DNA of 64,000 nucleotides from Streptomonospora litoralis. GTDB taxonomy: Bacteria > Actinomycetota > Actinomycetes > Streptosporangiales > Streptosporangiaceae. The notes beneath the pieces were generated by a model. That model did no database searches and was not told the origin of the DNA. It saw only the letters and a list, made by a program, of their open reading frames with translations. Location: NCBI RefSeq assembly GCF_004323735.1, contig NZ_CP036455.1:3157101-3221100 (forward strand), written 5' to 3'. Made by a program: the position numbers and the translations under genes. Of the stretch, positions 22,994-33,023 are shown one piece after another. The first letter of the stretch is position 1; every line of letters starts with the position of its first letter.

Positions 22994-24277
22994 GTGACCA
23001 CCGCCCCACACGACCCGGCAGACCTGCCGGCCCTGACAGTGCGCACCGTGCCGCTGGCCGGGGCCCCCGACCTGATCGCGCGCCTGGGCCCGGCCGCCCC
23101 GATGGCCTGGCTGCGCCGCGGCGAGGGCCTGGTCGGCTGGGGCGAGGCGGCACGGCTGGAGTTCCCGGCGGAGTCGGCACCCGAGGGCACCGGCCGCTTC
23201 GCCGGCGCGGCCCGGGCCCTGGACGCGCTGCGGGCGCGCGCCCGGGTGCTCGACGAGGTCGGCGCACCCGGCACCGGCCCGGTGGCCTTCGGCGGATTCA
23301 CGTTCGACCCGCGCTCGGGCGGCTCGGTGCTCGTCGTGCCGCGCGTGGTCGTCGGCTACCGCGGCGGCCGCGCCTGGGTCACCACCGCCGCCCGCGGCGG
23401 CGAAGAGCAGCCGGCCGAGGCGCCGGACGCCATCGCCGAAGGACCGCCGCCCGCACCCGTGGGTCCGCTGGACTGGCAGGCGGGCTCGCTCAGCGCCGGG
23501 GAGTGGGGCGCGGCCGTGGGACGGGCCGTGGAGCGGATTCGAGGCGCGGAGCTGGACAAGGTCGTCATGGCCCGCGACGTGATCGCCCGCGCCCGCGCCC
23601 CGATCGACGTGCGCACCCTGCTGGGGCGGCTGGCCCGAAGCTACCCCGACTGCTACACGTTCTCGGTGGCGGGGATGGTGGGGGCCACACCGGAGCTGCT
23701 GCTGCGCCGCGAGGGCGACGAGGTCGAGTCGCTGGTGCTGGCCGGCACCCGGCCGCGCGCCGCCGACCCCGGCGAGGACGCCCGACTGGGCCGCGAACTC
23801 CAGGAGTCCGCCAAGGACCGCGAGGAGCACCGCTACGCGATCGACTCGCTGCGCGCCACGCTGGCCCCGCTGTGCGCGTCGGTGGAGGCGCCCGAGCGGC
23901 CCCGCCTGCTCCGGCTGGCCAACGTCCAGCACCTCGCCTCCCCCGCCCGGGCCCGCCTGCTGCCCGGCGCCTCGACTCTGGATGCGGTGGCGGCCCTGCA
24001 CCCCACCGCGGCGGTCGGGGGCTCCCCCACCGGCGCGGCGATGCGGATGATCCGCGAACTCGAGGGCATGGACCGGAGCCGCTACGCCGGGCCGGTGGGC
24101 TGGATCGACGGCGACGGCAACGGCGAGTGGGGCATCGCGCTGCGCTGCGCCCTCGTCGAGGGCGCCCGCGCGCGGCTGTTCGCCGGCTGCGGCATCGTCG
24201 CCGGGTCCGAACCGGCGGCCGAGGTCGCCGAGTCCGAGTCCAAACTGCAGGTGATGCGCGCGGCGCTGACCGATTGA
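22994..24277 (+). CDS. menF: Isochorismate synthase
   Basis: This 427-residue enzyme converts chorismate to isochorismate, the first step of menaquinone synthesis. It has the chorismate-binding fold in its C-terminal two-thirds: FSVAGMVGATPELLLRREG, LAGTRPRA, the long conserved [15 protein letters not shown] segment and GPVGWIDGDGNGEWGIALR, ending GCGIVAGSEPAAEVAESE. The GTG at 22994 has a TAAGAT box 8 nt upstream (22980-22985) and no ribosome site, so it is probably leaderless; the frame extends further but into unrelated sequence. EntC/DhbC-type siderophore enzymes are similar, but menD, menC, menB and menE lie within 7 kb. Confidence 0.9.
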   Translation: MTTAPHDPADLPALTVRTVPLAGAPDLIARLGPAAPMAWLRRGEGLVGWGEAARLEFPAESAPEGTGRFAGAARALDALRARARVLDEVGAPGTGPVAFGGFTFDPRSGGSVLVVPRVVVGYRGGRAWVTTAARGGEEQPAEAPDAIAEGPPPAPVGPLDWQAGSLSAGEWGAAVGRAVERIRGAELDKVVMARDVIARARAPIDVRTLLGRLARSYPDCYTFSVAGMVGATPELLLRREGDEVESLVLAGTRPRAADPGEDARLGRELQESAKDREEHRYAIDSLRATLAPLCASVEAPERPRLLRLANVQHLASPARARLLPGASTLDAVAALHPTAAVGGSPTGAAMRMIRELEGMDRSRYAGPVGWIDGDGNGEWGIALRCALVEGARARLFAGCGIVAGSEPAAEVAESESKLQVMRAALTD

Positions 24278-24338
24278 ACCGTACCGCTCGTCGGGCGCCC
24301 GCCGCGCCTGCGACTGCGGCGGCCTTTCGCCCGCGGTC

Positions 24339-25121
24339 CTACTCGGCGACCTCGAAGTCGGCGAAGTCGAATCCGGGCGAGACGAAGCAGCTCACCAGCG
24401 CCTCCTGGGAGGTCAGCGGGCGCGCCGCTTGCCAGGTGCCCGCCGGGACCACCGACTGCAGGCTGTGCCCCGCCTCGATGTGCGGCCCCAGGATCGTCCA
24501 GGAGTCGGCCTCGGGCCGCTCCCCGGTGCCGCCGAAGGACAGCTTCAGCGGACCGCCGAGGTTGTACACCCACACCTCGTCGGAGCGCACCCGGTGCCAG
24601 CGCGAGCGCTCGCCGGGGTTGAGCAGGAAGTGGATGCCGGTGGCGGTGGCGCGCGGGCCGGGGTAGCCCTCCGGGTGCACCTCGGCGCCGGCGGTCCAGG
24701 TCTGGCGGAACCAGCCGCCTTCGGGGTGGGGCAGCAGGTCCAGCCGCTCGGCGGTGGCGCCGCGCTGCTCCACCGCGACGTACGCGCCCTGCGGGTCGCG
24801 GCGCAGGTAGCGCACGCCGATCACCGCATCGCGCGGGACGGGCCCGTAGATGTGGGGGAACAGCGCGTCCTGGGCCACCCCCGGCGGCGGGGCGGGCGCG
24901 GGGGCCTCCCAGCGGACCTCGGCATCCAGCCGGCCGGTGTCGATTATCAGCACCAGTTGGGGTTCGGCGGCCTCGGCGTAGACCGCGTTCGCCACCGCCA
25001 GCACGGTAGCGTCGTCCGGCGAGGCGTGTACGAACCCCTCGCTGTACAGGGACTCCGGCGCGATCGGGCCCTCACCGTCGCGCCAGGTGCTCACACCCGT
25101 CATGTGCCGCAGGTACCGCAT
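24339..25121 (-). CDS. Fusion of DUF952 domain and DUF985-type cupin
   Basis: The 260-residue protein joins two domains of unknown function. Residues 1-115 are DUF952-like (RYLRHMTGVSTWRDGEGP, SEGFVHASPDDATVLAVANA, LFPHIYGPVPRDAVIGV). Residues ~125-260 are a DUF985/cupin_5 domain (LLPHPEGGWFRQTW, ATGIHFLLNPGERSRWHRV, DEVWVYNLGGPL). The His/Glu residues of the cupin barrel could hold a metal, but catalytic activity is not established. The ATG at 25121 begins exactly at the DUF952 domain. It lies 82 bp downstream of menD in the same direction, inside the menaquinone cluster, with menF convergent. A direct role in quinone synthesis is possible but unproven. Confidence 0.85.
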   Translation of the reverse strand: MRYLRHMTGVSTWRDGEGPIAPESLYSEGFVHASPDDATVLAVANAVYAEAAEPQLVLIIDTGRLDAEVRWEAPAPAPPPGVAQDALFPHIYGPVPRDAVIGVRYLRRDPQGAYVAVEQRGATAERLDLLPHPEGGWFRQTWTAGAEVHPEGYPGPRATATGIHFLLNPGERSRWHRVRSDEVWVYNLGGPLKLSFGGTGERPEADSWTILGPHIEAGHSLQSVVPAGTWQAARPLTSQEALVSCFVSPGFDFADFEVAE

Positions 25122-25203
25122 AGCCGCACAAGCTAGCAGGCCGTCGCGCCGCCGGTGCGGCCGGGGCGCCCGGTACCGCCGCGCTTCGAGCGGCGCGGCC
25201 GGA

Positions 25204-26934
25204 TCAGAGCGCCAGCGCGGCGTCGACGGCCTCCTGCAGGCTGCGGCGCAGCCCCGCGGATTCGGTGCGGCCGGTGCGCACCTCGACGATGCGCAGCCCT
25301 TCGCCCAGCAGCGCCTTGGGCAGATCCGAGGCCCACTCCAGACGCGTGTAGCCGAGGTCGCCCGTGTGGGCCACCCGCTCCATCGACACCCCGTGCGGGG
25401 TGCCGAACAGCCGCTCGAAGCGGGGGTGGCCCGCCTGCTCCAGCCCGGAGAAGATACCGCCGCCGTCGTTGTTGACCACCACGACGGCCAGATCCGGGCG
25501 CTCTTCGCCGGGCCCCAGCAGCAGGCCGTTCTGGTCGTGCAGCACGGCGAGGTCCCCCAGCAGTGCGCACGCCCGCCCGCCGCCGGCGCCCTGGTGGGCC
25601 AGCGCCGCACCCACGGCCGCCGAAACGGTGCCGTCGATGCCGCTCACCCCCCGGTTGCCGATGATCCTTGCGCCGCAGCGCGGGCTCATCGCGGCGTCCA
25701 GGTCGCGGATGGGCATGCTCGAACCGGCGAACAGCAGCGAGCCGTTGGGCAGTTGGGCGGCCAGGTCGCGGGCCAGCCGCACCTCGCTCAGCGCCTCCTC
25801 CGCGTCGAGGACGCCGTCGACGGCGGCGCGCGCCCGGCGCTCGGCCTCCTGCCAGGAGCGCGCCCAGTCGGTGCCGGGATCGGCCCCGGCCGGGGCGGCC
25901 ACCGCCGGCGCGACGTCGGTGGCGGTGCGCACCGGGTCGGCGAAGCACCGCGGCGTGCCCACCGCCACGTGCCGGCGAGCGCGCCGGAGGTAGTCCAGCA
26001 GCTGGCGGGAAAGCCCGGGCCGGCCCGCGGTGACGACCAACTCGGGCTCGTGGTCGGCGACGAACCGCGGCGAGGCCAGCAGGTGGCGGTAAGCCGAGAC
26101 CGCGTCGGCGCGGCGCGCGTTCGACGTCGGCTCGGCCAGCAGCGGCCAGCCCGTCCGGGCCGCCAGCGCGAGGTAGGGGATCGGGTCGTAGTCGCCGTCG
26201 CCGCAGACGATCGCGCCGCGTTCGACCGCCGGCAGCTCCATCGGCGCGGGCTCCTGCGGCGGGGCCTGCCGCTCGATCCACGGTCGGCCCGATTCGCGCC
26301 CGGTCAGCGGCTCGGGCCAGCCGGCGGGGTCGGCGAGTGCGGCCGCCGCGTGGTCACCGTTGGCCTCGGGCCCCCCTTCGTCCGGATCGGCCAGCGGGTG
26401 CTCGGGCACCAGCGGGTCGCGGAAGGCGAGGTTGAGGTGTACCGGCCCCGGCCGGCCGGTCTCGGCCGCCGCCCATGCGCGGCAGGCCAGCGAACGCCAG
26501 TAGGCGGTCATTCCCGGCACCGCCTCGGGGGTGCCCACCTCGGTGAACGACCGCACCGCGGAGCCGAAGAGGCCGATCTGGTCGACGGTCTGGTTGGCGC
26601 CGGTGCCGCGCAGTTCGGGAGGGCGGTCGGCGGTGAGGACCAGCAGCGGCACCCCGCTCTCGTCGGCCTCCAGCACAGCGGGGTGGAAGTTGGCCGCCGC
26701 GGTGCCCGAGGTGCACACGAGCGCGACGGGGCTGCGGCGGGTGCGGGCCAGGCCCACCGCGAGAAAGGCCGCCGACCGCTCGTCGATGCGGACGTGCACC
26801 CGGATCCCGGGATGGGCGTCCAGGGCCAGCGCCAGCGGTGTCGAGCGCGACCCCGGCGCGACGACGGCCTCGCCCAGCCCGCATCGGGCCAGTTCGTCGA
26901 CGAGAACGCGCGCCAGAGCGGTAGACGGGTTCAT
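25204..26934 (-). CDS. menD: 2-succinyl-5-enolpyruvyl-6-hydroxy-3-cyclohexene-1-carboxylate synthase
   Basis: This 576-residue thiamine-diphosphate enzyme joins isochorismate with 2-oxoglutarate (SEPHCHC synthase). It begins MNPSTALARVLVDELARCG and shows the MenD PGSRSTPLAL, RIDERSAAFLAVGLART and TSGTAAANFHPAVLEA. The N-terminal catalytic Glu is in DERSA. The thiamine/magnesium motif is GDLAVLHDQNGLL through VVVNNDGGGIF. Length is normal. On the minus strand it follows menC, separated by ~360 bp, so it probably has its own promoter; a TAGAGA-like -10 lies just upstream. It is convergent with menF across the DUF952-cupin gene. Confidence 0.94.
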   Translation of the reverse strand: MNPSTALARVLVDELARCGLGEAVVAPGSRSTPLALALDAHPGIRVHVRIDERSAAFLAVGLARTRRSPVALVCTSGTAAANFHPAVLEADESGVPLLVLTADRPPELRGTGANQTVDQIGLFGSAVRSFTEVGTPEAVPGMTAYWRSLACRAWAAAETGRPGPVHLNLAFRDPLVPEHPLADPDEGGPEANGDHAAAALADPAGWPEPLTGRESGRPWIERQAPPQEPAPMELPAVERGAIVCGDGDYDPIPYLALAARTGWPLLAEPTSNARRADAVSAYRHLLASPRFVADHEPELVVTAGRPGLSRQLLDYLRRARRHVAVGTPRCFADPVRTATDVAPAVAAPAGADPGTDWARSWQEAERRARAAVDGVLDAEEALSEVRLARDLAAQLPNGSLLFAGSSMPIRDLDAAMSPRCGARIIGNRGVSGIDGTVSAAVGAALAHQGAGGGRACALLGDLAVLHDQNGLLLGPGEERPDLAVVVVNNDGGGIFSGLEQAGHPRFERLFGTPHGVSMERVAHTGDLGYTRLEWASDLPKALLGEGLRIVEVRTGRTESAGLRRSLQEAVDAALAL

Positions 26935-27291
26935 TCGGTCTCTCTAGTTCGAACAGCGTGTGTACAAGTATCCGCGGCGCCCGCGGTGCGGACGGCCCGC
27001 CCCCGTGGTGCCTCCCGCTGCGGCCACCGCGGTGCCGTCGGCGGGCGGTCCGGGCAGGTCAACGGGAAGGCAGCGGGGACCCAACCTCTGCCCTGCAACG
27101 GCCGATGGCGCGGTAATCGTCCCGGGACGCCGATAGATCCCCTGGAATGTGACCTGAATCGCCTTCAGCATGTGGCCGGAACCGGTGAATGCGCTCGGCG
27201 CGGCTTTCCCCCTCCCGACGTCGCGGCGCGCCCGCCTCCTGTGACACCTACCCGCTCTCACGCATTCAACCGATGCGGCGGAAAAAGAGGG
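26935..27291 (-). other. Gene-free stretch between menC and menD
   Basis: No convincing gene is visible in these ~357 bp. Short minus-strand frames here lack ribosome sites and family features. It should contain the menD promoter: an A/T-richer run (TACTTGTACACACG on the minus strand, ending near 26960) lies 20-40 bp upstream of the menD ATG. Confidence 0.4.
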
Positions 27292-28302
27292 TCAACGATC
27301 GGCTCCGGGCTCGCCGCCCGCGGAGGCGTCGCCCCGTCCGCCCCGGGCCGGTCCGGGCGGCGCGAAGCGGCGCGCGGCCTCGGCGCGGCGCAGCCACGGC
27401 CGGGCGTCGGCCTCCACACCGGCGAGGCGGGCCTCGTCGACCCGGGGCCGGCGCACCGGCAGGAAGCCCTCCTGCGGCAGCAGCGGATCGGCGGTGACGT
27501 CGCCGGTGAGCAGGTGCATGGTGGCCAGTCCGCAGGCGTAGGGCAGCTCGGGCAGCGCCGCGGCCAGGGCGACCCCGGCGGCCAGCCCCACCGACGTCTC
27601 CACGGCGCTGGAGACCACCACCGGCAGCCCGCAGGCCTCCGCGACCTCCAGCGCGGCGCGCACCCCGCCCAGCGGCTGCACCTTCAGCACCACGATGTCG
27701 GCGGCCCCCGCGGCGCGCACCCGCAGCGGGTCCTCCGCGCGGCGCACGGACTCGTCGGCGGCCACGGGAACCTCGCTGCGGCGCCGCACCCGGGCCAGCT
27801 CCTCCAGAGTGGCGCAGGGCTGCTCCGCGTACTCCAGCTCGAACCGGGACAATTCGCTCAGCATCCGCACGGCGGTGTCGACGTCCCAGGCGCCGTTGGC
27901 GTCGATGCGCACCCGCCCCGCGGGACCGATGGCGTCGCGCACGGCCTCGACCCGCGCGATGTCGTCGGCGGCCTCCTGCCCCGCCTCGGCGACCTTCACC
28001 TTCGCGGTGGAGCAGCCGGCACCGGCGACGATGCGGGCCGCCTCCTTGGGGCCGACCGCGGGCACCGTGGCGTTGACCGGGACGCGATCGCGCACGGGAT
28101 CGGGCCAACCCAGCTCGGCGGCCTCGCGGCAAGCCGCCCACCACCGGGCGCACTCGCGCGGCGGGTACTCGGGAAACGGTGAGAACTCGCCCCATCCGGC
28201 GGGGCCGCTCACCAGCAGCCCCTCGCGCACCCGCAGCCCGCGGAAGCGGGTGCGCATCGGAACGGCGAACGCGCGCGCCTCGCCGAGCTCGCTACGGCCC
28301 AA
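27292..28302 (-). CDS. menC: o-Succinylbenzoate synthase
   Basis: This 336-residue enolase-superfamily enzyme dehydrates SHCHC to o-succinylbenzoate. The catalytic Lys motif KVKV is near residue 101, metal ligands are D in RIDANGAW, E in EYAEQP and D in AADES, and the second Lys is in VVLKVQPLGG. It has the shortened actinobacterial N-terminus and an extra Gly/Ala/Arg tail of about 25 residues. The stop of menB lies only 25 bp upstream of its start on the same strand, so menB and menC form an operon. Confidence 0.92.
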   Translation of the reverse strand: MGRSELGEARAFAVPMRTRFRGLRVREGLLVSGPAGWGEFSPFPEYPPRECARWWAACREAAELGWPDPVRDRVPVNATVPAVGPKEAARIVAGAGCSTAKVKVAEAGQEAADDIARVEAVRDAIGPAGRVRIDANGAWDVDTAVRMLSELSRFELEYAEQPCATLEELARVRRRSEVPVAADESVRRAEDPLRVRAAGAADIVVLKVQPLGGVRAALEVAEACGLPVVVSSAVETSVGLAAGVALAAALPELPYACGLATMHLLTGDVTADPLLPQEGFLPVRRPRVDEARLAGVEADARPWLRRAEAARRFAPPGPARGGRGDASAGGEPGADR

Positions 28303-28327
28303 GTCCCCTCCCGCCGGACGCTGTCGT

Positions 28328-29182
28328 CTACGGCCGGCGCGGGAAGCGGTCGAACTCCGGGCGCCGCTTCTCCTTGAACGCCTCGCGGCCCTCCTGGGCC
28401 TCCTCGCTCATGTAGTAGAGCATGGTCGCGTCGCCGGCGAACTGCTGCATGCCCGCCGCGCCGTCGCTGACCGTGTTGATGGCCCCCTTGACCATGCGCA
28501 GGGCCAGCGGGGACTTCTCCAGCATCTCCCGCGCCCAGGTCACCGTCTCCTCCTCCAGGCGCTCCAGCGGGACGACGGTGTTGACCAGCCCCATCTCGCG
28601 CGCCTCTTCGGCGGAGTACTGGCGGCACAGGTACCAGATCTCGCGCGCCTTCTTCAGCCCGACCGTCTGGGCCAGCAGCCACGAGCCGTAGCCCCCGTCG
28701 AAGGAGCCGACCTTGGGGCCGGTCTGGCCGAACCTGGCGTTGTCGGCGGCGATGGTCAGGTCGCAGCAGACGTGCAGCACGTGTCCGCCGCCGATGGCGT
28801 ATCCGGCGACCATGCAGACGACGGGCTTGGGCAGACGGCGGATCTGCACCTGCAGGTCGAGCACGTTGAGCCGGCCGATGCCCTGGCGGGCCACAGGGTC
28901 GTCCGCAGCGCCTACATAGCCATCGTCGCCGCGGATCTTCTGATCACCGCCGGAGCAGAACGCCTGGTCTCCGGCGCCGGTGAAGATGATGACGCCGACC
29001 TCGGAGTCGTCACGGGCGGCGTTGAAGGCGTCCTGGAGCTCGAAGAGCGTCTGCGGCCGGAAGGCGTTGCGCCGCTCGGGCCGGTTGATCGTGATCTTGG
29101 CGATCCCTTCGGCGGTCTCGTAGATGATGTCGGCGTACTCGCCCGACCGCTGCCAATTCACGCCACTCACGACTGCCGTCAT
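28328..29182 (-). CDS. menB: 1,4-Dihydroxy-2-naphthoyl-CoA synthase
   Basis: This 284-residue crotonase-fold enzyme closes the second ring of menaquinone from o-succinylbenzoyl-CoA. Hallmarks are [12 protein letters not shown], the oxyanion-hole [28 protein letters not shown] and [13 protein letters not shown], all typical of MenB rather than other crotonases. The ATG at 29182 is immediately adjacent to AAGGAG, which is too close. A GTG at 29170 gives a spacing of 12, so the true start is uncertain by four codons. It is first in the menB-menC operon and divergent from menE. Confidence 0.94.
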   Translation of the reverse strand: MTAVVSGVNWQRSGEYADIIYETAEGIAKITINRPERRNAFRPQTLFELQDAFNAARDDSEVGVIIFTGAGDQAFCSGGDQKIRGDDGYVGAADDPVARQGIGRLNVLDLQVQIRRLPKPVVCMVAGYAIGGGHVLHVCCDLTIAADNARFGQTGPKVGSFDGGYGSWLLAQTVGLKKAREIWYLCRQYSAEEAREMGLVNTVVPLERLEEETVTWAREMLEKSPLALRMVKGAINTVSDGAAGMQQFAGDATMLYYMSEEAQEGREAFKEKRRPEFDRFPRRP

Positions 29183-29411
29183 CTCCTTCGCTGCGTCATC
29201 CGGCTGAAGTCGAGGGATCGGCCGCCGGGCTGAATGCCGGAAAGGCCCGCATGCGGGGCCGAACCCGTCGCAGGCCAACCCTAATCGGTTCGGCGCCCGC
29301 CGACGCACGCCCCACCTCCTTGTTCGCTGCCCGCGCGTCCGCCGGGGGCGGCGCCCCGCCCACCCGCCCGGCGTCGAAGACCGCGTCGGGGCGGCGCTAG
29401 CCTTGGCTGGC

Positions 29412-30605
29412 GTGGCGAACCGACCGCTGCAGGCGGTGATGGGCCTGGAGCCCGCGCAGCTGACCGACCTGCTCCACGACTCCCTGCAGGGCCGCGGCCC
29501 CGCGCTGCTGCCGCTCGACCCCGACCTGCCGCGGCCCCGTCTGGAGGCCGTGCTGGAGGCGATGCGGCCCGCGTCGCTGCGCACGCCCGAGGCCACCACC
29601 TCGCTGGCCGGAGCGCACGGCACGGGCGAGGACGTCGCCCTGACCATCGCCACCTCCGGCTCCACCGGCGCTCCCAAGGGCGTGGAGCTGTCCTCCCCGG
29701 CGCTGCTGGCCTCGACCCGCGCCTCCCTGCGGCGGATCGGCGCCGACAGCGGCGACCGGTGGCTGTGCGTACTGCCGCACGCCCACATCTCGGGCCTGCT
29801 GGTACTCATCCGGGCACTGGCCGCGGGGACCGACCCCCTGGTGCAGCCCTTCGAGACCGAGTCCGCGATGCGCACCGCCGAGCGCCACCGCCCGCACGTG
29901 TCCCTGGTGCCCACCCAGCTGCACCGGCTGGTGGCCGCCGGTGCCGACCTGTCCCGCTTCGGCACCATCCTGGTAGGCGGTGCGGCCGCCCACGAGGGCC
30001 TGCTGGACGCCGCCCGAGCCGCCGGCGGCCGGGTCGTCACGACCTACGGCATGAGCGAGACCTGCGGCGGCTGCGTCTACGACGGGGAGCCGCTGCAGGA
30101 CGTCCGGGTGCGCCTCGATCCGGACGGCCGGATCCTGCTGGGCGGGCCCGTCCTCTTCGCCGGGTACCGACTGGCCCCCGAGACGACCGCGGAGCACCTG
30201 GTGCACTCCTCGGGCACGAGGTGGCTGCGCACCGGCGACCTGGGGCGCTTCGACGGCGACGGCCGCCTCGTGGTGCGCGGCCGGGCCGACGACGTCGTCA
30301 ACACCGGCGGGCACAAGGTGGTCGCCGGCGAGGTGGCCGCGCTGCTGGCCGGCATGGACTCCGTGGCCGAGGCCGCGGTGGTGGGCCGTCCCGACCCCGA
30401 GTGGGGCGAGCGCGTGACGGCGGTGGTCGTGCCCGCCGATCCCGCGTCCCCGCCCGGCCTGGAGGAGGTGCGGGCCCGGGTCGGCGCGCACCTGCCCCGC
30501 TACGCCGCTCCGCGGGAACTGGAGATCCGCTCCCGCCTACCCTTGCTGACCTCGGGAAAGATCGACCTGTTGGCGCTACGCAGGGGCGCCGCCGAGCGCG
30601 ATTGA
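29412..30605 (+). CDS. menE: o-Succinylbenzoate-CoA ligase
   Basis: This 397-residue acyl-adenylating enzyme activates o-succinylbenzoate with ATP and CoA. The ATP loop is [16 protein letters not shown], the A5-type motif is [13 protein letters not shown], and the C-terminal signature is [13 protein letters not shown] with GKIDLLALR near the end (catalytic Lys). The N-terminal part is short, as in other actinobacterial MenE. A TAGCCT box (29398-29403) lies 8 nt before the GTG at 29412, and no ribosome site is seen, so it is probably leaderless. It is divergent from menB, sharing a ~230-bp promoter region. Confidence 0.9.
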   Translation: MANRPLQAVMGLEPAQLTDLLHDSLQGRGPALLPLDPDLPRPRLEAVLEAMRPASLRTPEATTSLAGAHGTGEDVALTIATSGSTGAPKGVELSSPALLASTRASLRRIGADSGDRWLCVLPHAHISGLLVLIRALAAGTDPLVQPFETESAMRTAERHRPHVSLVPTQLHRLVAAGADLSRFGTILVGGAAAHEGLLDAARAAGGRVVTTYGMSETCGGCVYDGEPLQDVRVRLDPDGRILLGGPVLFAGYRLAPETTAEHLVHSSGTRWLRTGDLGRFDGDGRLVVRGRADDVVNTGGHKVVAGEVAALLAGMDSVAEAAVVGRPDPEWGERVTAVVVPADPASPPGLEEVRARVGAHLPRYAAPRELEIRSRLPLLTSGKIDLLALRRGAAERD

Positions 30606-30896
30606 CGCGGCCGCGCATGGGCAGGAGGATCAGTGACCGCGATCTTTCGGTAACGGATCAGCCGATGGGGGAACTTCGCACGCCGGACAGGCGTCTACCA
30701 AGGCACCGAAATCCCTACTCCCCCTGTGAAGGAGGTCGGCGGTGCGGACGAGTCGACTCCGCCCCGGCGGGGGGCGATGCGCCGCTTCGGGCCGGGGGCG
30801 TTCGACCCGCTCATACCCGCGCAGCGGGCCGATCCGCGCCGTATTCGACCGTGACCTAGACCACGTCCCGCGAGATCTAATCGAGACCGGGAACAT

Positions 30897-30925
30897 TTGA
30901 CTCTCTGACACGTTAGACATAGTGG
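30897..30925 (+). promoter_or_regulatory. Candidate promoter of the sigma factor gene
   Basis: TTGACT (30897-30902), a 17-bp spacer and TAGTGG (30920-30925) lie 67 bp before the sigma gene's ATG. The preceding DNA (30606-30896) is gene-free; its last part is A/T-richer and may hold further control sites. Confidence 0.4.
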
Positions 30926-30991
30926 CGTGCGAACACGGCGGGCTCCTTACCGCCACGCGCCTGACGTCTTGGAAGGGAGGGAGGTGCCTTC

Positions 30992-32323
30992 ATGTCGCGC
31001 ACTGCCCTAGCCACTTCTCCCACGGTGGCGGAGACCGCAGACGGCAAGGATGTCGCGTCCGCGTCGCTGGACGAGCTGATCACTCGGGGGCGCTCCCAGG
31101 GACACCTGTCCCTTGCGGAGCTCCGGGCCGCGTTCTCCGCGGCCGGCATCAGCCCGGCCGACGGGCGCTCCATCCTGCGCGAACTCGCCGACGCCGGTGT
31201 GCGGCTCGCCAACGGGGGCGGCGATGCCGGAGCGGTGGAGTCCGTCGACGCCGACGCCGAGGACGAGGCGCTCGAGGAGGCGCTCGACACCGCACCCCAG
31301 CAGGCTCCCGAGGCCACAGCCGAGGATACCGAAGCGGTGAGCCCACCCGCCGCCGAACCGGAAGGCCCCGAGGCCGACCTCGACGACCAGTCCCCGGCGA
31401 TGGGCGACTCCGTCCACACTTACCTCAAGGCGATCGGTCGGCGCCAGCTCCTCACCGCCGAGGAGGAGGTCGACCTCGCCAAGCGGATCGAGGCCGGGCT
31501 CTACGCCGAGTACCGCCTGGGCACCATCGAGGAGTCCCCCGGCCCCGAGGAGCTCAGCGAGAACGACCACGCGGACCTCACCGAGATCGCCGAGGACGGC
31601 CGACGCGCCAAGCAGCACATGCTGGAGGCCAACCTCCGGCTGGTGGTCTCGGTCGCCAAGAAGTACAGCGACCGCGGGATGTCTCTGCTGGACGTCGTGC
31701 AGGAGGGCAATCTCGGGCTGATCCGGGCCGTGGAGAAGTTCGACTACACCAAGGGCTTCAAGTTCTCCACCTACGCCATGTGGTGGATCCGCCAGGCCAT
31801 ACAGCGCGGCTTCGCCGACTCGGCCCGCACCATCCGGCTGCCCGTGCACGTCCTGGAGCTGCTCAGCAAGGTGAGCCGCCTGGAGCGGGACATGCACCAG
31901 AGTCTGGGCCGCGAGCCCACGCCGGAGGAGCTGGCCAAGGAGCTGGACAAGACCCCGTCGCAGATCGAGGAGCTGCTGCGGGTCACCCGCCAGCCGATCA
32001 GCCTGGACTCCACCATCGGCGAGGACGGCGAGACCCGCATCGGCGACCTCATCGAGGACATCGACGCCTCGGAGGCCTCCGAGGTGGTCGACCGCCAGCT
32101 GATGGCCGATCAGCTGCGCCGGGCGCTGGAGGACCTCGAACCGCGCGAGGCGACGATCATGTCGCTGCGGTTCGGGCTGATGGACGGGCGTCCGCGGACG
32201 CTGGACGAGATCGGCAAGCATCTCGGCCTGACCCGCGAGCGCATCCGCCAGCTGGAGAAGCAGTCGCTGTCGAAGCTGCGCCACCCGAGCCGGGCCCAGC
32301 AGCTGCTCGACTTCGCGAGCTGA
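30992..32323 (+). CDS. RNA polymerase sigma factor, group 1/2 sigma-70 (RpoD/HrdB-like)
   Basis: This 443-residue sigma factor has a short region 1.1-like domain (about residues 25-74, [20 protein letters not shown]) and an acidic linker (80-135). Region 1.2 is at ~139-172, region 2 at ~211-275 ([46 protein letters not shown]), then region 3 and region 4 ending [20 protein letters not shown]. The region 1.1-like domain and complete region 2-4 suit the principal sigma factor or a close paralogue. It is shorter than Streptomyces HrdB, so whether it is the essential one cannot be settled here. GGAAGGGAGGGAGG precedes the ATG. A strong terminator follows. Confidence 0.92.
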   Translation: MSRTALATSPTVAETADGKDVASASLDELITRGRSQGHLSLAELRAAFSAAGISPADGRSILRELADAGVRLANGGGDAGAVESVDADAEDEALEEALDTAPQQAPEATAEDTEAVSPPAAEPEGPEADLDDQSPAMGDSVHTYLKAIGRRQLLTAEEEVDLAKRIEAGLYAEYRLGTIEESPGPEELSENDHADLTEIAEDGRRAKQHMLEANLRLVVSVAKKYSDRGMSLLDVVQEGNLGLIRAVEKFDYTKGFKFSTYAMWWIRQAIQRGFADSARTIRLPVHVLELLSKVSRLERDMHQSLGREPTPEELAKELDKTPSQIEELLRVTRQPISLDSTIGEDGETRIGDLIEDIDASEASEVVDRQLMADQLRRALEDLEPREATIMSLRFGLMDGRPRTLDEIGKHLGLTRERIRQLEKQSLSKLRHPSRAQQLLDFAS

Positions 32324-32404
32324 CGGGGCGGCGGTTCCATCCGCCGCCCTGGTCGGCCCGCGGGCGGCGACCGATGCGGCCGCCCACAATCCGATACCGG
32401 CTCT

Positions 32405-32442
32405 GACCCCGTGCCCGCCGTTGTGCGGGCACGGGGTCTTTT
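32405..32442 (+). terminator. Strong intrinsic terminator after the sigma factor gene
   Basis: GACCCCGTGCCCGC (32405-32418), a 6-base loop and GCGGGCACGGGGTC (32425-32438) form a perfect 14-bp stem followed by TTTT. This is the only textbook U-tract terminator I see in the window. Confidence 0.93.
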
Positions 32443-32591
32443 CGCGCCCGGTACCCCCAGCTACCCGGCGCCGCTCGCGGCTCTGCGGGCACCGGGGGCG
32501 CCCCCGAGCCGCGCACGGGGACCCCCTGAAGTTCCCCGGAGATGCCCCTCGGCGGGCGGACAGCGCCCGTCCGCGGCGTCACAATGTGAGC

Positions 32592-33002
32592 ATGCCTGAC
32601 GAATCCTCCACCGCCCGCCCCGGCTCCGACGCACCCGCCGCGGCACCGAACGCGCGCTCGGCCGGAGCCGACCTCGCCGCGTCGCTCCAGGCGTCGCGCG
32701 AGCTCGGTCCCGACTACGACGAGGCCATCGCCGCGGCCATCGTGGAGCGGCTCGACCACACCGTCGAGGAACGCGTCCGCAACCAGCTCTCCGCGGCCGG
32801 CATCGACCCGCGGAACCCGGCCAAACCGGCCCAGCCGTCCGACCAGTGGTGGGGCAAGTGGGTGATGGGCCTGCTGTCCATGTGCCTGGTGATCCCGCTC
32901 TCCGCCATCGGCGGCTCCTTCATGGGACCGGCCGGCGTCATCATGGCCTGGGCGGGCGTCATCGTGCTCTACGTGGCCACCATGGTCGCCGGCCGCCGCT
33001 GA
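32592..33002 (+). CDS. Small membrane protein, function unknown
   Basis: The 136-residue protein has a soluble, partly helical N-terminal region (1-85, with DYDEAIAAAIVERLDHTVEERVRNQL) and two hydrophobic segments at about 88-108 and 111-133. The opening residues are Ala/Pro/Ser-rich. It resembles short actinobacterial membrane proteins of unknown function, with the helical part probably facing the cytoplasm. The ATG at 32592 is chosen as the first plausible start after the sigma-gene terminator. It is followed convergently by a GntR-type regulator that could be related functionally, though nothing proves it. Confidence 0.75.
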   Translation: MPDESSTARPGSDAPAAAPNARSAGADLAASLQASRELGPDYDEAIAAAIVERLDHTVEERVRNQLSAAGIDPRNPAKPAQPSDQWWGKWVMGLLSMCLVIPLSAIGGSFMGPAGVIMAWAGVIVLYVATMVAGRR

Positions 33003-33023
33003 CCGGCCCCGGCGGCAGCCGCC

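Noticed and set aside
22994-24277. Siderophore-type isochorismate synthase
   Set aside because: No siderophore genes or iron box nearby; menD, menC, menB and menE surround it.
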